NCBI GenBank assembly: GCA_910586215.1 | Contig: CAJUGH010000003.1 | Coordinates: 1-64,000 of the forward strand | Length of the DNA stretch: 64,000 nucleotides | Direction: 5' to 3' | From: an uncultured Acetatifactor sp. | Lineage (GTDB): Bacteria > Bacillota > Clostridia > Lachnospirales > Lachnospiraceae | Part shown: piece by piece, positions 52,964-62,228 of the stretch | How the letters are laid out: every line of letters begins with the position of its first letter | Position numbering within the stretch: position 1 is the stretch's first letter | Position numbers and translations under genes: made by a program | The notes under the pieces: model-generated | The model's database searches: none | Seen by the model: the letters and a program-made list of their open reading frames with translations, nothing else | What the model was told of the DNA's origin: nothing

Positions 52964-52997
52964 AAAGAACCGGTTTTCCACGGAAAGCCGGTTCTTT
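52964..52997 (+). terminator. Terminator after coiled-coil gene
   Basis: AAAGAACCGG (52964-52973) and CCGGTTCTTT (52988-52997), perfect 10-bp stem with additional TTCC/GGAA inside. Confidence 0.75.
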
Positions 52998-53101
52998 CCA
53001 TCCATAGGGAAATACCAGAAAGCCGTAACAGTTTTCCCCAGGTATATAGGACATGTCCGTAGCATCAAAATGGAAATCACCAAATCAGAAAGAGAGAATA
53101 T

Positions 53102-54475
53102 ATGCAGAATAGATGGCGTAAGAGATTTTTCCTCTTCATCTGCGTCCTGTCCTGTCTTCTGGGAAGTTCCCTGACAGCCCAGGGGGCTCCCAGGTTACAG
53201 GATGTGGGGGAGGAACTTGTGATTGTCATAGATCCGGGGCATGGTGGGGAGAACCAGGGTACCATAGAGAACAACCATGAAGAGAAGGCCATGACCCTCA
53301 TTACCGCCATGGCCATGTATGAAGAGCTGGGACTCTACGACAATGTGAAAGTCTACCTGACCAGGACCACGGACCAGGAGTTGTCCCTAAAGGAGAGGGC
53401 CGCATATGCAGCCAGTGTGGATGCGGATTTCCTGTTCAGCATCCATTACAATGCCTCTGAGAACCATGAACTGTTCGGCTCAGAGGTCTGGGTATCTTCC
53501 CTTTCCCCATATAATGGTTTCGGATACCAGTTTGGCCATGAATTCCTTACAGACATGCGGGAAATGGGACTATTCCTTCGGGGAGTGAAGACCCGGCTGA
53601 ACAGTGCAGGGATTGATTATTATGGCATCATCCGGGAATCTGTAGCCTTACAGATACCGGCGCTGATCATCGAACATTGCCATGTAGATGAGAGCCGGGA
53701 CGAAGGCTATTGTGACAGCCGGGAAAAGCTGGAGGCATTTGGCAGGGCCGATGCCACGGCTGTAGCCAGGTACTTTGGCTTAAAGAGCAGCATCCTCCAG
53801 GTGGATTATACCGACTATTCCCTGGCAGAGGTACCTGCCGGGGGTATCATGCCCCTTACGCTGCCGGATACCACGGCACCAGATGTGTGCGAACTGGTAT
53901 GTACCGGGGCAGACTATGGGACAGGGGCTTTGACCATGGAGGTTTCTGCAGCGGATTATGACTCTGTACTGTTGTACTATTCATACAGTCTGGACGGGGG
54001 ACATACCTACAGCCCCAGGGAGCCATGGCCGGGCAGTGACGCTTTGACAGGAAGCTACACGGACACCTTTACCCTGCGCCTACAGGTGGATTCCGGCATC
54101 AGGCCGGAGGTGATCGTCCGGGCCTACAATCTCTATGACCTCTATACGGAGAGCAATCCTTACAGCAGCCCGGAGACATTTTCCTATGGGCAGGAGGAAC
54201 CGTCCGATGCGGAGGACCAGGAATCTTCCCCTGGAGTCTCTCCAGGGGAAGGGGAAGCATCCCTGGAGGCATTTTCCGGCCAGGTCAGGCAGTCCAAAGA
54301 GGTCAGTTTCCTGGTTTTTTTGGAAATCAGCCTGGGGATTGTGGTATTCTTGATGCTGCTTCTGGTGATATCCCAGGCAATTGTCTACGGAAGGCGCAGG
54401 AGGTGCAGGCGGCAGCGCAGCAGACAGTATCAGCAAAGGAAAGACTTCGGGGAAGAGAAGAACCAGCACAGGTAA
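53102..54475 (+). CDS. N-acetylmuramoyl-L-alanine amidase (Amidase_3), membrane-anchored
   Basis: 457 residues. Signal peptide (about 1-28), amidase_3 catalytic domain with zinc ligands His47 (DPGHGG), Glu60 or 61 (NNHEE) and His115 (SIHYNAS), and Glu191 in LIIEHCHV, then an Ig-like beta domain (about 255-360), an acidic linker and a C-terminal TM helix (about 400-425) with a basic cytoplasmic tail. Cleaves peptide stems from glycan. The helix keeps it at the membrane, unlike secreted autolysins. Last 46 bases overlap the convergent ylbJ-like gene. SD AAGAGAG. Confidence 0.88.
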   Translation: MQNRWRKRFFLFICVLSCLLGSSLTAQGAPRLQDVGEELVIVIDPGHGGENQGTIENNHEEKAMTLITAMAMYEELGLYDNVKVYLTRTTDQELSLKERAAYAASVDADFLFSIHYNASENHELFGSEVWVSSLSPYNGFGYQFGHEFLTDMREMGLFLRGVKTRLNSAGIDYYGIIRESVALQIPALIIEHCHVDESRDEGYCDSREKLEAFGRADATAVARYFGLKSSILQVDYTDYSLAEVPAGGIMPLTLPDTTAPDVCELVCTGADYGTGALTMEVSAADYDSVLLYYSYSLDGGHTYSPREPWPGSDALTGSYTDTFTLRLQVDSGIRPEVIVRAYNLYDLYTESNPYSSPETFSYGQEEPSDAEDQESSPGVSPGEGEASLEAFSGQVRQSKEVSFLVFLEISLGIVVFLMLLLVISQAIVYGRRRRCRRQRSRQYQQRKDFGEEKNQHR

Positions 54476-55473
54476 TAGGCGGCAGCCAGCACTGTCAGCA
54501 CACATTTGTGGAATACATAGGAAGGCAGAGAGAGTCCGGTACCTTTGATGCAGCTATAAGTCTGGGCAATGCAGGACAGGCCTCCGAAGGATAGGACCAG
54601 AAGGCTGTACAGGGGCAGGGCGTCCTGGAGCATGGCAAGCCCTCCCGTGATCTCCAGCAGGGGAGCCAGCACGGGAACCGGCTTTCCTAAGAGCACGTGG
54701 GGCACCAGGTTGATCAGATTGAACAGGACCATGTATCCTCCAAGCATCAGAATGCTTCTGATAGAGGAGAATATGGTGTCGTCAAGCTGTTCCAGAAGGG
54801 TTTCCAGGGAAAAACGCATTCCTTTTTGGGGGATTGGGGCCGGGCCTTCCCTGGATGCCGCATGAAGATCAGCGGAAGGGGAAGACTCCTTCCGGACACC
54901 CTTCCAGAATGGCAAGGTTCGGGATGTTGTATGCAGAGGTGCTGTATCTCCAGGCAATTGTCCTTCCTCCTGGCGGGTCAAGTCCCGGAAAGCCGTATAG
55001 CGCAGTACCAGCCCATAGAGCAGGGGAATTCCGTACATGCCGAAGAGATAGGGCAGTACCAGCCGCCGTCCCAAAAGGGGCAGCACAAAGCTGCAGAAAT
55101 AGACAGGACCGATGTTATTGGTAAAGGCCAGGAGGTATTCTGCTTCCCTGTGGGTGATCATTCCCTGCCTGTACAGGTCAGCCGTAACCTTAGCCCCCAT
55201 GGGAAAGCCGCAGAGGAAGCCAAGCAACATGCAGTAGCAGACATTTTTCCGGATCTGGTAAAGGGGGCCGGCCAGGGGATACAGGACCAGGGCTACCTTC
55301 TCAGTCAGTTTCATCCGAATCATGACGCCGGACAGGATCATGAACGGAAGCAGGGACGGGATCATCTTCCGGAACCACAGATCCAGCCCCGTCAAGGCAT
55401 ATTGGAGGCTTATCTGGGAATGGAACAGGATACAGCCCGCCAGAAGCAGAAGCAAAAGGGTGATAAGTACCAT
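54430..55473 (-). CDS. ylbJ: YlbJ-like sporulation integral membrane protein
   Basis: 347 residues, about eight TM helices with Gate/nucleoside-recognition character (WFRKMIPSLLPFMILSGVMI, GFLCGFPMGAKVTADLYRQG, FTNNIGPVYFCSF, LSFGGLSCIAQTYSC). A cytoplasmic loop (about 165-220) is polar. YlbJ is made in the mother cell and needed for spore cortex/coat formation. Start ATG 55473 with AAGGAGGT. Convergent with the amidase, overlapping 46 bp. Divergent from the pseudouridine synthase gene at 55519. Confidence 0.85.
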   Translation of the reverse strand: MVLITLLLLLLAGCILFHSQISLQYALTGLDLWFRKMIPSLLPFMILSGVMIRMKLTEKVALVLYPLAGPLYQIRKNVCYCMLLGFLCGFPMGAKVTADLYRQGMITHREAEYLLAFTNNIGPVYFCSFVLPLLGRRLVLPYLFGMYGIPLLYGLVLRYTAFRDLTRQEEGQLPGDTAPLHTTSRTLPFWKGVRKESSPSADLHAASREGPAPIPQKGMRFSLETLLEQLDDTIFSSIRSILMLGGYMVLFNLINLVPHVLLGKPVPVLAPLLEITGGLAMLQDALPLYSLLVLSFGGLSCIAQTYSCIKGTGLSLPSYVFHKCVLTVLAAAYYLCWFFSSPKSFLC

Positions 55474-55518
55474 GGGAAATACCTCCTTTTCCCAAATATA
55501 TGAACCGGGAGTTGGTTT

Positions 55519-56247
55519 ATGCGTCTTGACAGATTTTTAAGTGAAATGAACCTGGGAACCAGGAGCCAGGTAAAGGGATACCTGCGCCAGGGACTTGTGA
55601 CGGTGAACGGGGTCCCGGAGAGGTCTGCAGACCGCAGGATAGAGGAGACCCGGGACCTGGTCAGCTTCCAGGGACGGCTCCTGCGGTACAGACAGTATGT
55701 ATATTATATGCTGAACAAACCGGCCGGGGTGGTATCTGCCACCAGGGACAGCCAGGCAAAGACAGTGGTGGAACTTCTGGGGGCAGACTACCGTGGGGAC
55801 CTCTTCCCAGTGGGACGGCTGGACAAGGACACGGAAGGCCTTCTGCTCCTGACCAATGACGGGGATCTGGCCCACAGGCTCTTATCCCCCTCCAGGCATG
55901 TGGATAAAGTCTACCAGGTAAAGGTAGCCCATTCCCTGTCGCGGGAGGATGTGGCCTGCCTGGAACAGGGGGTGGACATCGGGGAAGAAAAAGACACCCT
56001 GCCAGCCGTTGTGGAGGTCCAGGAGGCAGATCAGATCCTGCTTACCATCCAGGAGGGGAAATTTCATCAGGTAAAGCGGATGCTGCAGGCGGTGGACAAC
56101 CAGGTCCTGGCGCTGAAGCGAATTGGCTTCGGGGGCCTTCGGCTGGACGGGGAACTGGAACCTGGTGCCTACCGTGAACTGCGGGAAGAGGAAGTGACAG
56201 CCTTGCAGGAGGCCGGGAAAAAACGGCCCGATAAAAGGAGTCTATGA
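55519..56247 (+). CDS. RsuA/RluB-family pseudouridine synthase
   Basis: 242 residues. N-terminal S4 domain (MRLDRFLSEMNLGTRSQVKG) then the catalytic domain with VGRLDKDTEGLLLLTNDG (Asp of GRLDKDT is catalytic) and the KFHQVKRMLQAV motif. Length and S4 domain fit the 16S-type RsuA, but RluB/RluE cannot be excluded. Stop overlaps the next start (ATGA), so coupled to the HAD gene. SD GGGAG. Confidence 0.88.
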   Translation: MRLDRFLSEMNLGTRSQVKGYLRQGLVTVNGVPERSADRRIEETRDLVSFQGRLLRYRQYVYYMLNKPAGVVSATRDSQAKTVVELLGADYRGDLFPVGRLDKDTEGLLLLTNDGDLAHRLLSPSRHVDKVYQVKVAHSLSREDVACLEQGVDIGEEKDTLPAVVEVQEADQILLTIQEGKFHQVKRMLQAVDNQVLALKRIGFGGLRLDGELEPGAYRELREEEVTALQEAGKKRPDKRSL

Positions 56248-56963
56248 ACGAAAAAAGATACAAAAGGGCAGATACGAGAGACAGGAGGCGCACAGGATAC
56301 ATGAGCAAGGAAATGTTTCAGAACATAGAGGCAGTGATTTTTGACATGGACGGTACCCTGGTAGACTCCATGTGGATGTGGCGTGCCATCGATATTGAGT
56401 ATCTGGGCAGGTTCCACATTCCCCTGCCGGAGGGGCTGCAGTCCAGGATAGAGGGCATGAGCTTCCACGAGACAGCAGTTTACTTCAAGGAGCATTTTCC
56501 CATTCCGGATTCCCTGGAGGAGATCAAGGCCCAGTGGAACCGAATGGCCTGGGACAAATATGCCAATGAAGTGCCCTTGAAGCCAGGTATTCCGAAGTTC
56601 CTGGAAGACTGTAGGAAGCGGGGGATCCTGCTGGGGATTGCCACCAGCAATTCCAGGGAACTGGTGGAGAACATTGCCGGGGTACACAGCCTGGGGGAAT
56701 ATTTTGGCTGTATGATGACGGGCAGTGATGTGGAGCGTGGGAAACCGGCGCCAGACATCTACCTGGCTGTGGCAAGGGAACTGGGGGTGAAGCCGGACCG
56801 CTGCCTGGTGTTCGAGGATATAGTGCCCGGGATCCAGGCTGGGAAAAATGCCGGCATGAAGGTCTGTGCGGTGGAAGATGCCTATTCTGCGGACCAGAAG
56901 GAGCGGAAGCAGAAGCTGGCAGATTATTATATCGTAGATTACCATCATATTTTTGAAGATTGA
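56244..56963 (+). CDS. HAD-superfamily phosphatase, beta-phosphoglucomutase-like
   Basis: 239 residues. Motif I DMDGTLVDSMWMW with the nucleophile Asp, motif II near ATSNSRELVENI, Lys in GKPAPDIYL and VFEDIVPGIQAGKNAGM. Helical cap between about 45 and 95. The 20 basic residues before MSKEMFQ are unusual, but AAAGGAG 5 bases upstream of 56244 supports the longer start. Substrate unknown. Confidence 0.88.
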   Translation: MNEKRYKRADTRDRRRTGYMSKEMFQNIEAVIFDMDGTLVDSMWMWRAIDIEYLGRFHIPLPEGLQSRIEGMSFHETAVYFKEHFPIPDSLEEIKAQWNRMAWDKYANEVPLKPGIPKFLEDCRKRGILLGIATSNSRELVENIAGVHSLGEYFGCMMTGSDVERGKPAPDIYLAVARELGVKPDRCLVFEDIVPGIQAGKNAGMKVCAVEDAYSADQKERKQKLADYYIVDYHHIFED

Positions 56964-56982
56964 GGAATGGAAAAGAGGTTTT

Positions 56983-59025
56983 ATGACAGAAGACAGGGCA
57001 GAGGGATTCCTGCCCATATCCAAAGAGGATATGGAGGCAAGGGGAATCAGACAGCTTGACTTTGTATATGTGATCGGGGATGCCTATGTGGACCATCCCT
57101 CCTTTGGTTATGCCATTATCAGCAGGGTATTGCAGGCCCATGGCTACACAGTGGGCATGATCTCCCAGCCTGACTGGAAGGTGGATGAGAGTATCTGTGT
57201 GCTGGGACGGCCCCGGCTGGGATTCTTGGTATCCGCAGGCAATATGGACAGTTGTGTGAACCACTATTCCGTCTCCAGGAAACGCAGAACCACGGATGCC
57301 TACACTCCAGGAGGTAAGACCGGACGCAGGCCGGACCATGCGGCAGCCGTCTACGGCAACCTGATCCGCCGCACCTACCGGGATGTGCCCATCATTCTGG
57401 GCGGCATCGAGGCCAGCTTGCGGCGGATGGCCCATTATGATTACTGGACAGACAGCTTCAAGCGTTCCGTGCTGCTGGATGGTCAGGCAGATCTGATCTC
57501 CTATGGCATGGGAGAGCGGTCCATTGTGGAGATTGCAGATGCCCTGGCCAGCGGCATTGCGGTGAAGGACATTACGTTTATTCCGGGCACAGTGTACCGT
57601 ACCAAGGATATCTCCGGTATCTTTGATCCGGTGCTGCTTCCCTCCTATGAGGAGATGAAGCAGGACAAAGCCCTGTATGCCAGAAGCTTTTTCCAGCAGA
57701 ACCAGAATACGGATGCCTGTACAGGGAAACCTCTCATAGAAGGGTATCCGGGAGGAATCTATGTGGTGCAGAATCCTCCCTCCCCGCCATTGACAACCCA
57801 GGAGATGGATGAGGTCTATGCCCTGCCGTATAGGCGTACCTATCACCCTTCCTACGAATCCCAGGGGGGTGTGCCTGCCATCTCGGAGGTGAAGTTCTCC
57901 CTGGTCAGCAACCGGGGATGCTTCGGGGGATGCAGCTTCTGTGCCCTTACCTTCCACCAGGGCCGCACGGTCCAGACCAGGAGCCACGCCTCCCTATTGG
58001 AGGAGGCAAGGCTTCTGGTACAGGATCCCGATTTTAAGGGATATATCCACGATGTGGGCGGTCCTACCGCCAATTTCCGGCACCCATCCTGTGAGAAGCA
58101 GCTGTCGGCAGGTGTCTGCAAGAACAGGCAGTGCCTTTTCCCCAGTCCCTGCCGGAACCTGTATGTGGATCATAGGGACTACCTGGAGCTGCTTCGGGCG
58201 CTCAGGGCCTTACCCGGGGTGAAAAAGGTGTTCATCCGCTCCGGGATCCGTTTCGATTACCTGCTGGCAGACAGGGATGATACCTTTTTCCGGGAACTGG
58301 TGGAACACCATGTAAGCGGACAGCTCAAGGTAGCTCCGGAACATATCTCGGACGTTGTCCTAAGGCGTATGGGGAAGCCGGAAAATGCCGTCTATAAACG
58401 GTTCGTGGAAAAGTATAACAAGTTGAACCGGGAGCTTTCAAAGAACCAGTTCCTGGTGCCCTACCTAATGAGTTCCCATCCCGGTTCTACCCTGAAGGAA
58501 GCCATAGAACTGGCAGAGTACCTGCGGGATCTGGGCTATATGCCGGAACAGGTACAGGATTTCTATCCCACACCCTCCACCCTGTCCACGGTGATGTATT
58601 ACACCGGACTGGACCCCAGGGACATGCAGCCGGTGTATGTGTGCAGGAATCCCCACGAGAAAGCCATGCAGCGGGCCTTGATCCAGTACCGGAATCCCAA
58701 AAACTATGACCTGGTGCGGGAAGCCCTGATGCAGGCGGGACGGGAAGATCTGATCGGCTATGGCAAAAAATGCCTGATCCGTCCCCACAGGCCTGGGGAA
58801 AAGGAGGGGAACCAGATGCCCCTGGGCAGGCCAGGCAGGAAGTCTGGCGGCCAGATGCCTGTGGGCAGATCCGGTGGAAAATCTGGCAGGCAGGTGCCGG
58901 AAGGCAGAACAGGCCGCCGGATGATGGAAGACAGGAATGACAGTAGTTCCAAGAAACAAAAGTCCGGACCTAAAAAGACGATACGGAATATTCATCAAAA
59001 AAAGCGAAAAGATATAGTATCATAA
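56983..59025 (+). CDS. YgiQ-type radical SAM protein
   Basis: 680 residues. N-terminal YgiQ domain (FVYVIGDAYVDHPSFGYAII, SRKRRTTDAYTPGGKTGRRP), radical SAM cluster CFGGCSFCAL (CxxxCxxC), and a C-terminal domain ending in a Gly/Arg/Lys-rich low-complexity tail (about 615-680) with repeats of the type MPLGRPGRKSGGQ. Substrate of YgiQ is unknown. Start at 56983 with AAGAGG; an earlier TTG at 56953 falls inside the HAD gene and has no SD. Confidence 0.88.
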   Translation: MTEDRAEGFLPISKEDMEARGIRQLDFVYVIGDAYVDHPSFGYAIISRVLQAHGYTVGMISQPDWKVDESICVLGRPRLGFLVSAGNMDSCVNHYSVSRKRRTTDAYTPGGKTGRRPDHAAAVYGNLIRRTYRDVPIILGGIEASLRRMAHYDYWTDSFKRSVLLDGQADLISYGMGERSIVEIADALASGIAVKDITFIPGTVYRTKDISGIFDPVLLPSYEEMKQDKALYARSFFQQNQNTDACTGKPLIEGYPGGIYVVQNPPSPPLTTQEMDEVYALPYRRTYHPSYESQGGVPAISEVKFSLVSNRGCFGGCSFCALTFHQGRTVQTRSHASLLEEARLLVQDPDFKGYIHDVGGPTANFRHPSCEKQLSAGVCKNRQCLFPSPCRNLYVDHRDYLELLRALRALPGVKKVFIRSGIRFDYLLADRDDTFFRELVEHHVSGQLKVAPEHISDVVLRRMGKPENAVYKRFVEKYNKLNRELSKNQFLVPYLMSSHPGSTLKEAIELAEYLRDLGYMPEQVQDFYPTPSTLSTVMYYTGLDPRDMQPVYVCRNPHEKAMQRALIQYRNPKNYDLVREALMQAGREDLIGYGKKCLIRPHRPGEKEGNQMPLGRPGRKSGGQMPVGRSGGKSGRQVPEGRTGRRMMEDRNDSSSKKQKSGPKKTIRNIHQKKRKDIVS

Positions 59026-59058
59026 AACAATTCGTGGAAAGCGCGGAAAGGGGTTTTC

Positions 59059-59838
59059 ATGAAAAATATCATTATCATCACCGGGGCTTCCTCCGGGATC
59101 GGGGAGGAATTTGCCCTCCAGATGGACGATTATTTCAGCAATGTGGACGAATTCTGGCTGATTGCCAGAAGGCGGGAAAAGCTGGAAGAGCTGGCAGGAT
59201 GCCTGTACCACAGGACCAGGATCCTGGCCATGGATATCACAAAAGACGCACAGCTTGACCGGCTGGAAGACACCTTGATGGAACAGGGCGGGGTGGTGCG
59301 GATGCTGGTGAACTGCGCAGGATATGGGATCCTGGGGGATTTTGCCTCCCAGGACAGGGCAAAGGCCCTGGGAATGATCCGCACGAACTGCCAGGCCCTG
59401 ACAGAACTGACCCACCGGATGATTCCCTATATGCGTCCTGGCAGCCGGATCCTGCAGATGGCTTCCAGCGCTGCCTTCCTGCCCCAGCCGGATTTCGCAG
59501 TCTATGCCGCCACCAAGGCGTATGTGCTCAGCTTCTCCAGGGCGCTGGGGGAGGAACTGAAGCGAGCGGGCATCTATGTGACCAGTATCTGTCCCGGCCC
59601 TGTGGATACCCCTTTCTTTGACATTGCGGAGCAGACCGGTGCCTCCCTGGCAGTGAAGAAATATACCATGGTTGGCCCTGAGAAAGTAGTGGCCCTGGCA
59701 CTTAAAGACTCTTATCACAAAAAGCCTGTATCTGTCTGCGGTCTGCCCATGAAGGCTTTACGGGTACTGGCGAAGCTGTGCCCACACAGTGTTTTATTCC
59801 GGGCAATTGACTTGCTGAAGCAGGCAGAAAACGAATAG
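59059..59838 (+). CDS. Short-chain dehydrogenase/reductase
   Basis: 259 residues. Rossmann start IIITGASSGIGEEFALQM, cofactor-side NCAGYG, catalytic SSAAFLPQPDFAVYAATK (Ser/Tyr/Lys), and PGPVDTPFF. NAD(P)-dependent; substrate unknown. SD GGAAAGGGG. Lies after the ygiQ-type gene, 33 bp away. Confidence 0.9.
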   Translation: MKNIIIITGASSGIGEEFALQMDDYFSNVDEFWLIARRREKLEELAGCLYHRTRILAMDITKDAQLDRLEDTLMEQGGVVRMLVNCAGYGILGDFASQDRAKALGMIRTNCQALTELTHRMIPYMRPGSRILQMASSAAFLPQPDFAVYAATKAYVLSFSRALGEELKRAGIYVTSICPGPVDTPFFDIAEQTGASLAVKKYTMVGPEKVVALALKDSYHKKPVSVCGLPMKALRVLAKLCPHSVLFRAIDLLKQAENE

Positions 59839-59854
59839 AAAGGATAACACGTAG

Positions 59855-60439
59855 ATGCAGTTGTCACGAATGTTTAGCACCGACAAGGTGAAAGGAACCA
59901 GGGGGTATCTGGACTCCCAGAAGAAATATGAGATAATCCGCACAGTTATGTATTTTGCCATATCCATCTCCCTGTTTGTGGCAGGGTATATCCAGACAGG
60001 CAGAAAGGCGAATCTGTTGGGGGTGGTGGCTGTGCTGGGATGCCTTCCAGCCAGCAAAAGTGCCGTAGGTGCCATTATGTTCCTGCGGTATAAGAGTTGC
60101 AGTGCCACTGCCGCAGAGAAGATCCTGGCAGCCTGTGGCGATCTGGAGGGTCTCTTCGACTGTGTGTTTACCTCGGACAAGAAAAATTATGTGGTAAGCC
60201 ATCTGGCGGTGAGACGAAACACCATATGTGGATATGCGGAAGGCGGGAAGTTCGAGGAGAATGATTTTTATAGACATCTGGGGGGCCATCTGAAGCTGGA
60301 CGGTTACAAGGATGTCACCATTAAGATCTTCACGGATCTGGATAAATATACGGAGCGTTTGGGGCAGATGGCACAGATGGAGGCAGACACCGAGAGAACG
60401 GAGGGCATTCTCTCCACACTGAAAAATGTCATGCTTTAG
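59855..60439 (+). CDS. Conserved membrane protein, unknown function
   Basis: 194 residues. Two hydrophobic helices (about 29-48 and 53-78: LLGVVAVLGCLPASKSAVGA) joined by a short basic turn, then a soluble alpha/beta domain (SCSATAAEKILAACGDLEGL, YKDVTIKIFTDLDKY). I recognise no named family. 16 bp after the dehydrogenase and 14 bp before the RluA-type gene, so within an operon. Confidence 0.65.
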   Translation: MQLSRMFSTDKVKGTRGYLDSQKKYEIIRTVMYFAISISLFVAGYIQTGRKANLLGVVAVLGCLPASKSAVGAIMFLRYKSCSATAAEKILAACGDLEGLFDCVFTSDKKNYVVSHLAVRRNTICGYAEGGKFEENDFYRHLGGHLKLDGYKDVTIKIFTDLDKYTERLGQMAQMEADTERTEGILSTLKNVML

Positions 60440-60453
60440 GAACGGGAGGGTGT

Positions 60454-61467
60454 ATGCAGTCTGTTACCATCAGCAGCAACCAGGCAGGCCAGCGGCTGGA
60501 TAAATTCCTGCACAAATACCTGCCCCAGGCGGGAAATGGCTTCCTGTATAAGATGCTGCGCAAGAAAAATATAACCTTAAATGGCCGGAAGGCAGAAGGG
60601 GCAGAGATCCTGGCTCTGGGGGATCAGGTCTGTTTCTTCTTCTCCGATGAGACCTTTTCAAAATATGCAGGGAATTTCGATGGAACCGTAGACATCCGGG
60701 CCTACCAGGAAGCTTACCGGGCGCTTGCCGGGATCCATGTCTTGTATGAAGATCCAGACATTCTGGCCTTGGGAAAACCTGCCGGGGTATTAACCCAGAA
60801 GGCCGGTCCCAAGGACATGAGTCTCAATGAATGGATGATCGGCTATCTGCTGGAAAAAGATCCTTCCTTTCAGGGAGAACTGGTATCCTTTCATCCTTCC
60901 GTGTGCAACCGGCTGGACCGAAATACCAGTGGGATCGTCCTGTGTGGGAAGTCCCTGGCAGGTACCCAGTGCTTAAGCAGGTGTATCCAGGAACGCCGTA
61001 TCCGGAAATATTACTGGACCATCTGTGTGGGAGAGGTGCGGGAAGAGGCTGACATCCAGGGGTACCTGGAGAAGGACCCGGCAAGGAACATAGTAAAGAT
61101 CACGGATTCCCGAAAGCTTACCAGGCAGGAAGGCTCCTATGATAGCAGTTATATCCATACCAGGTATGTACCTTTATGTACCACTGGCAGATATACCCTG
61201 CTGGAGGTAGAACTGTTCACTGGCAAGCCCCACCAGATCCGTGCCCACCTGGCCGGAGAGGGCCATCCCCTGGCAGGGGATCCCAAATACGGGAACCTGC
61301 CGGCCAACCGGGAACTGAAACAGGCATATGGCCTGGACTGCCAGCTGCTCCATGCCTGCCGGGTGGAGTTTGAGGGGAAAATGATCCAGGCGCCCTGTCC
61401 GGATCTTTTCAGAAAAGTGCAGAAAGGACTGGGGCTGGAATTTCCAGAAGATGCAGGGCCAGGCTGA
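60454..61467 (+). CDS. RluA/RluC/RluD-family pseudouridine synthase
   Basis: 337 residues. N-terminal S4 domain (AGQRLDKFLHKYLPQAGNGF, KNITLNGRKAEGAEIL), then the catalytic domain with NRLDRNTSGIVLCGKS (Asp is catalytic; common form is HRLDRxTSG) and LFTGKPHQIRAHLA near the C-terminus. Modifies 23S rRNA or tRNA. GGGAGG upstream. Which of RluC or RluD cannot be fixed. Confidence 0.9.
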   Translation: MQSVTISSNQAGQRLDKFLHKYLPQAGNGFLYKMLRKKNITLNGRKAEGAEILALGDQVCFFFSDETFSKYAGNFDGTVDIRAYQEAYRALAGIHVLYEDPDILALGKPAGVLTQKAGPKDMSLNEWMIGYLLEKDPSFQGELVSFHPSVCNRLDRNTSGIVLCGKSLAGTQCLSRCIQERRIRKYYWTICVGEVREEADIQGYLEKDPARNIVKITDSRKLTRQEGSYDSSYIHTRYVPLCTTGRYTLLEVELFTGKPHQIRAHLAGEGHPLAGDPKYGNLPANRELKQAYGLDCQLLHACRVEFEGKMIQAPCPDLFRKVQKGLGLEFPEDAGPG

Positions 61468-61490
61468 TTCCTGCGGGCAATGAGCCAGGC
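61465..61490 (+). repeat. 26-nt dispersed repeat, copy 2
   Basis: 24 of 26 bases match 23103-23128; starts within the last codon of the RluA-family gene. Confidence 0.6.
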
Positions 61491-61545
61491 AGCTGCAAAG
61501 CAGAAGCTTCAAAAATAGGGGCAGGATAGGGGAGAGGAATAGGGA

Positions 61546-62100
61546 ATGGCCACCTGGAATTCAAGGGGACTGCGAGGTTCCACACTGGAAGACATGATCA
61601 ACCGGACAAATGAAAAATATGCGGAGGCAGGTCTGGCGCTGATCCAGAAGATTCCCACCCCGATCACTCCCATCCAGATGGATAAGGAACACCGGCAGAT
61701 TACCCTGGCTTACTTTGAGCAGAAGAGTACCGTGGACTATATCGGGGCCGTCCAGGGCATTCCGGTGTGCTTCGATGCCAAGGAATGTGCCACGGATACG
61801 TTTCCCCTTCAGCACATTCATGCACACCAGGTCCGCTTTATGGAAAGTTTTGAGAAACAGGGGGGAATCGCCTTTTTCTTGATCTATTATACCCACAAGG
61901 ATATCCTGTATTACCTTCCCCTGGAGATGCTCCTGTATTTCTGGAACCGTTCCCTGGAAGGGGGGCGGAAAAGTTTCCGGTATGAAGAACTGAACCCCGC
62001 CTATGTGCTGCCGAAGAAACATGGCATCCTGGTTCCCTACCTGGATGTGCTGAAGAAGGATCTGGAGGATAGGGAATCGATTCCGCAAACCCAGTCTTGA
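61546..62100 (+). CDS. recU: RecU-like Holliday junction resolvase
   Basis: 184 residues. RecU marks: NSRGLRGSTLEDMINRTNEK, IQKIPTPITP, STVDYIGAVQGIPVCFDAKE (the Asp/Glu/Lys metal site) and FPLQHIHAHQVRFM. Resolves junctions migrated by RuvAB in Firmicutes, in place of RuvC. The characteristic pbp partner gene is not adjacent here. Start ATG 61546 preceded by GGGGAGAGG. Its stop codon overlaps the -35 of the hisZ promoter. Confidence 0.88.
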   Translation: MATWNSRGLRGSTLEDMINRTNEKYAEAGLALIQKIPTPITPIQMDKEHRQITLAYFEQKSTVDYIGAVQGIPVCFDAKECATDTFPLQHIHAHQVRFMESFEKQGGIAFFLIYYTHKDILYYLPLEMLLYFWNRSLEGGRKSFRYEELNPAYVLPKKHGILVPYLDVLKKDLEDRESIPQTQS

Positions 62101-62125
62101 CAGTTTCCCAATCTTTTTATATACT
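62097..62125 (+). promoter_or_regulatory. Promoter of hisZ-hisG with palindrome over the -10
   Basis: TTGACA (62097-62102), 17-bp spacer, TATACT (62120-62125). TATACTACAGTATA (62120-62133) is a 14-base palindrome covering the -10 and start region, so a repressor site is possible. Confidence 0.7.
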
Positions 62126-62228
62126 ACAGTATAACTTTTGCTTTCCCGTGGTAGCACAGCAGCGCGATAAAGTGCCAGAGACTGCGTAGAAACTGCCAGG
62201 AGGAAAGCATTCAGACAAGTAGAAAGGT

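Noticed and set aside
62198..62203. AGGAGG upstream of hisZ as its ribosome site
   Set aside because: 25 bases from the ATG, and no usable start codon lies at normal distance; a leader peptide is not seen.
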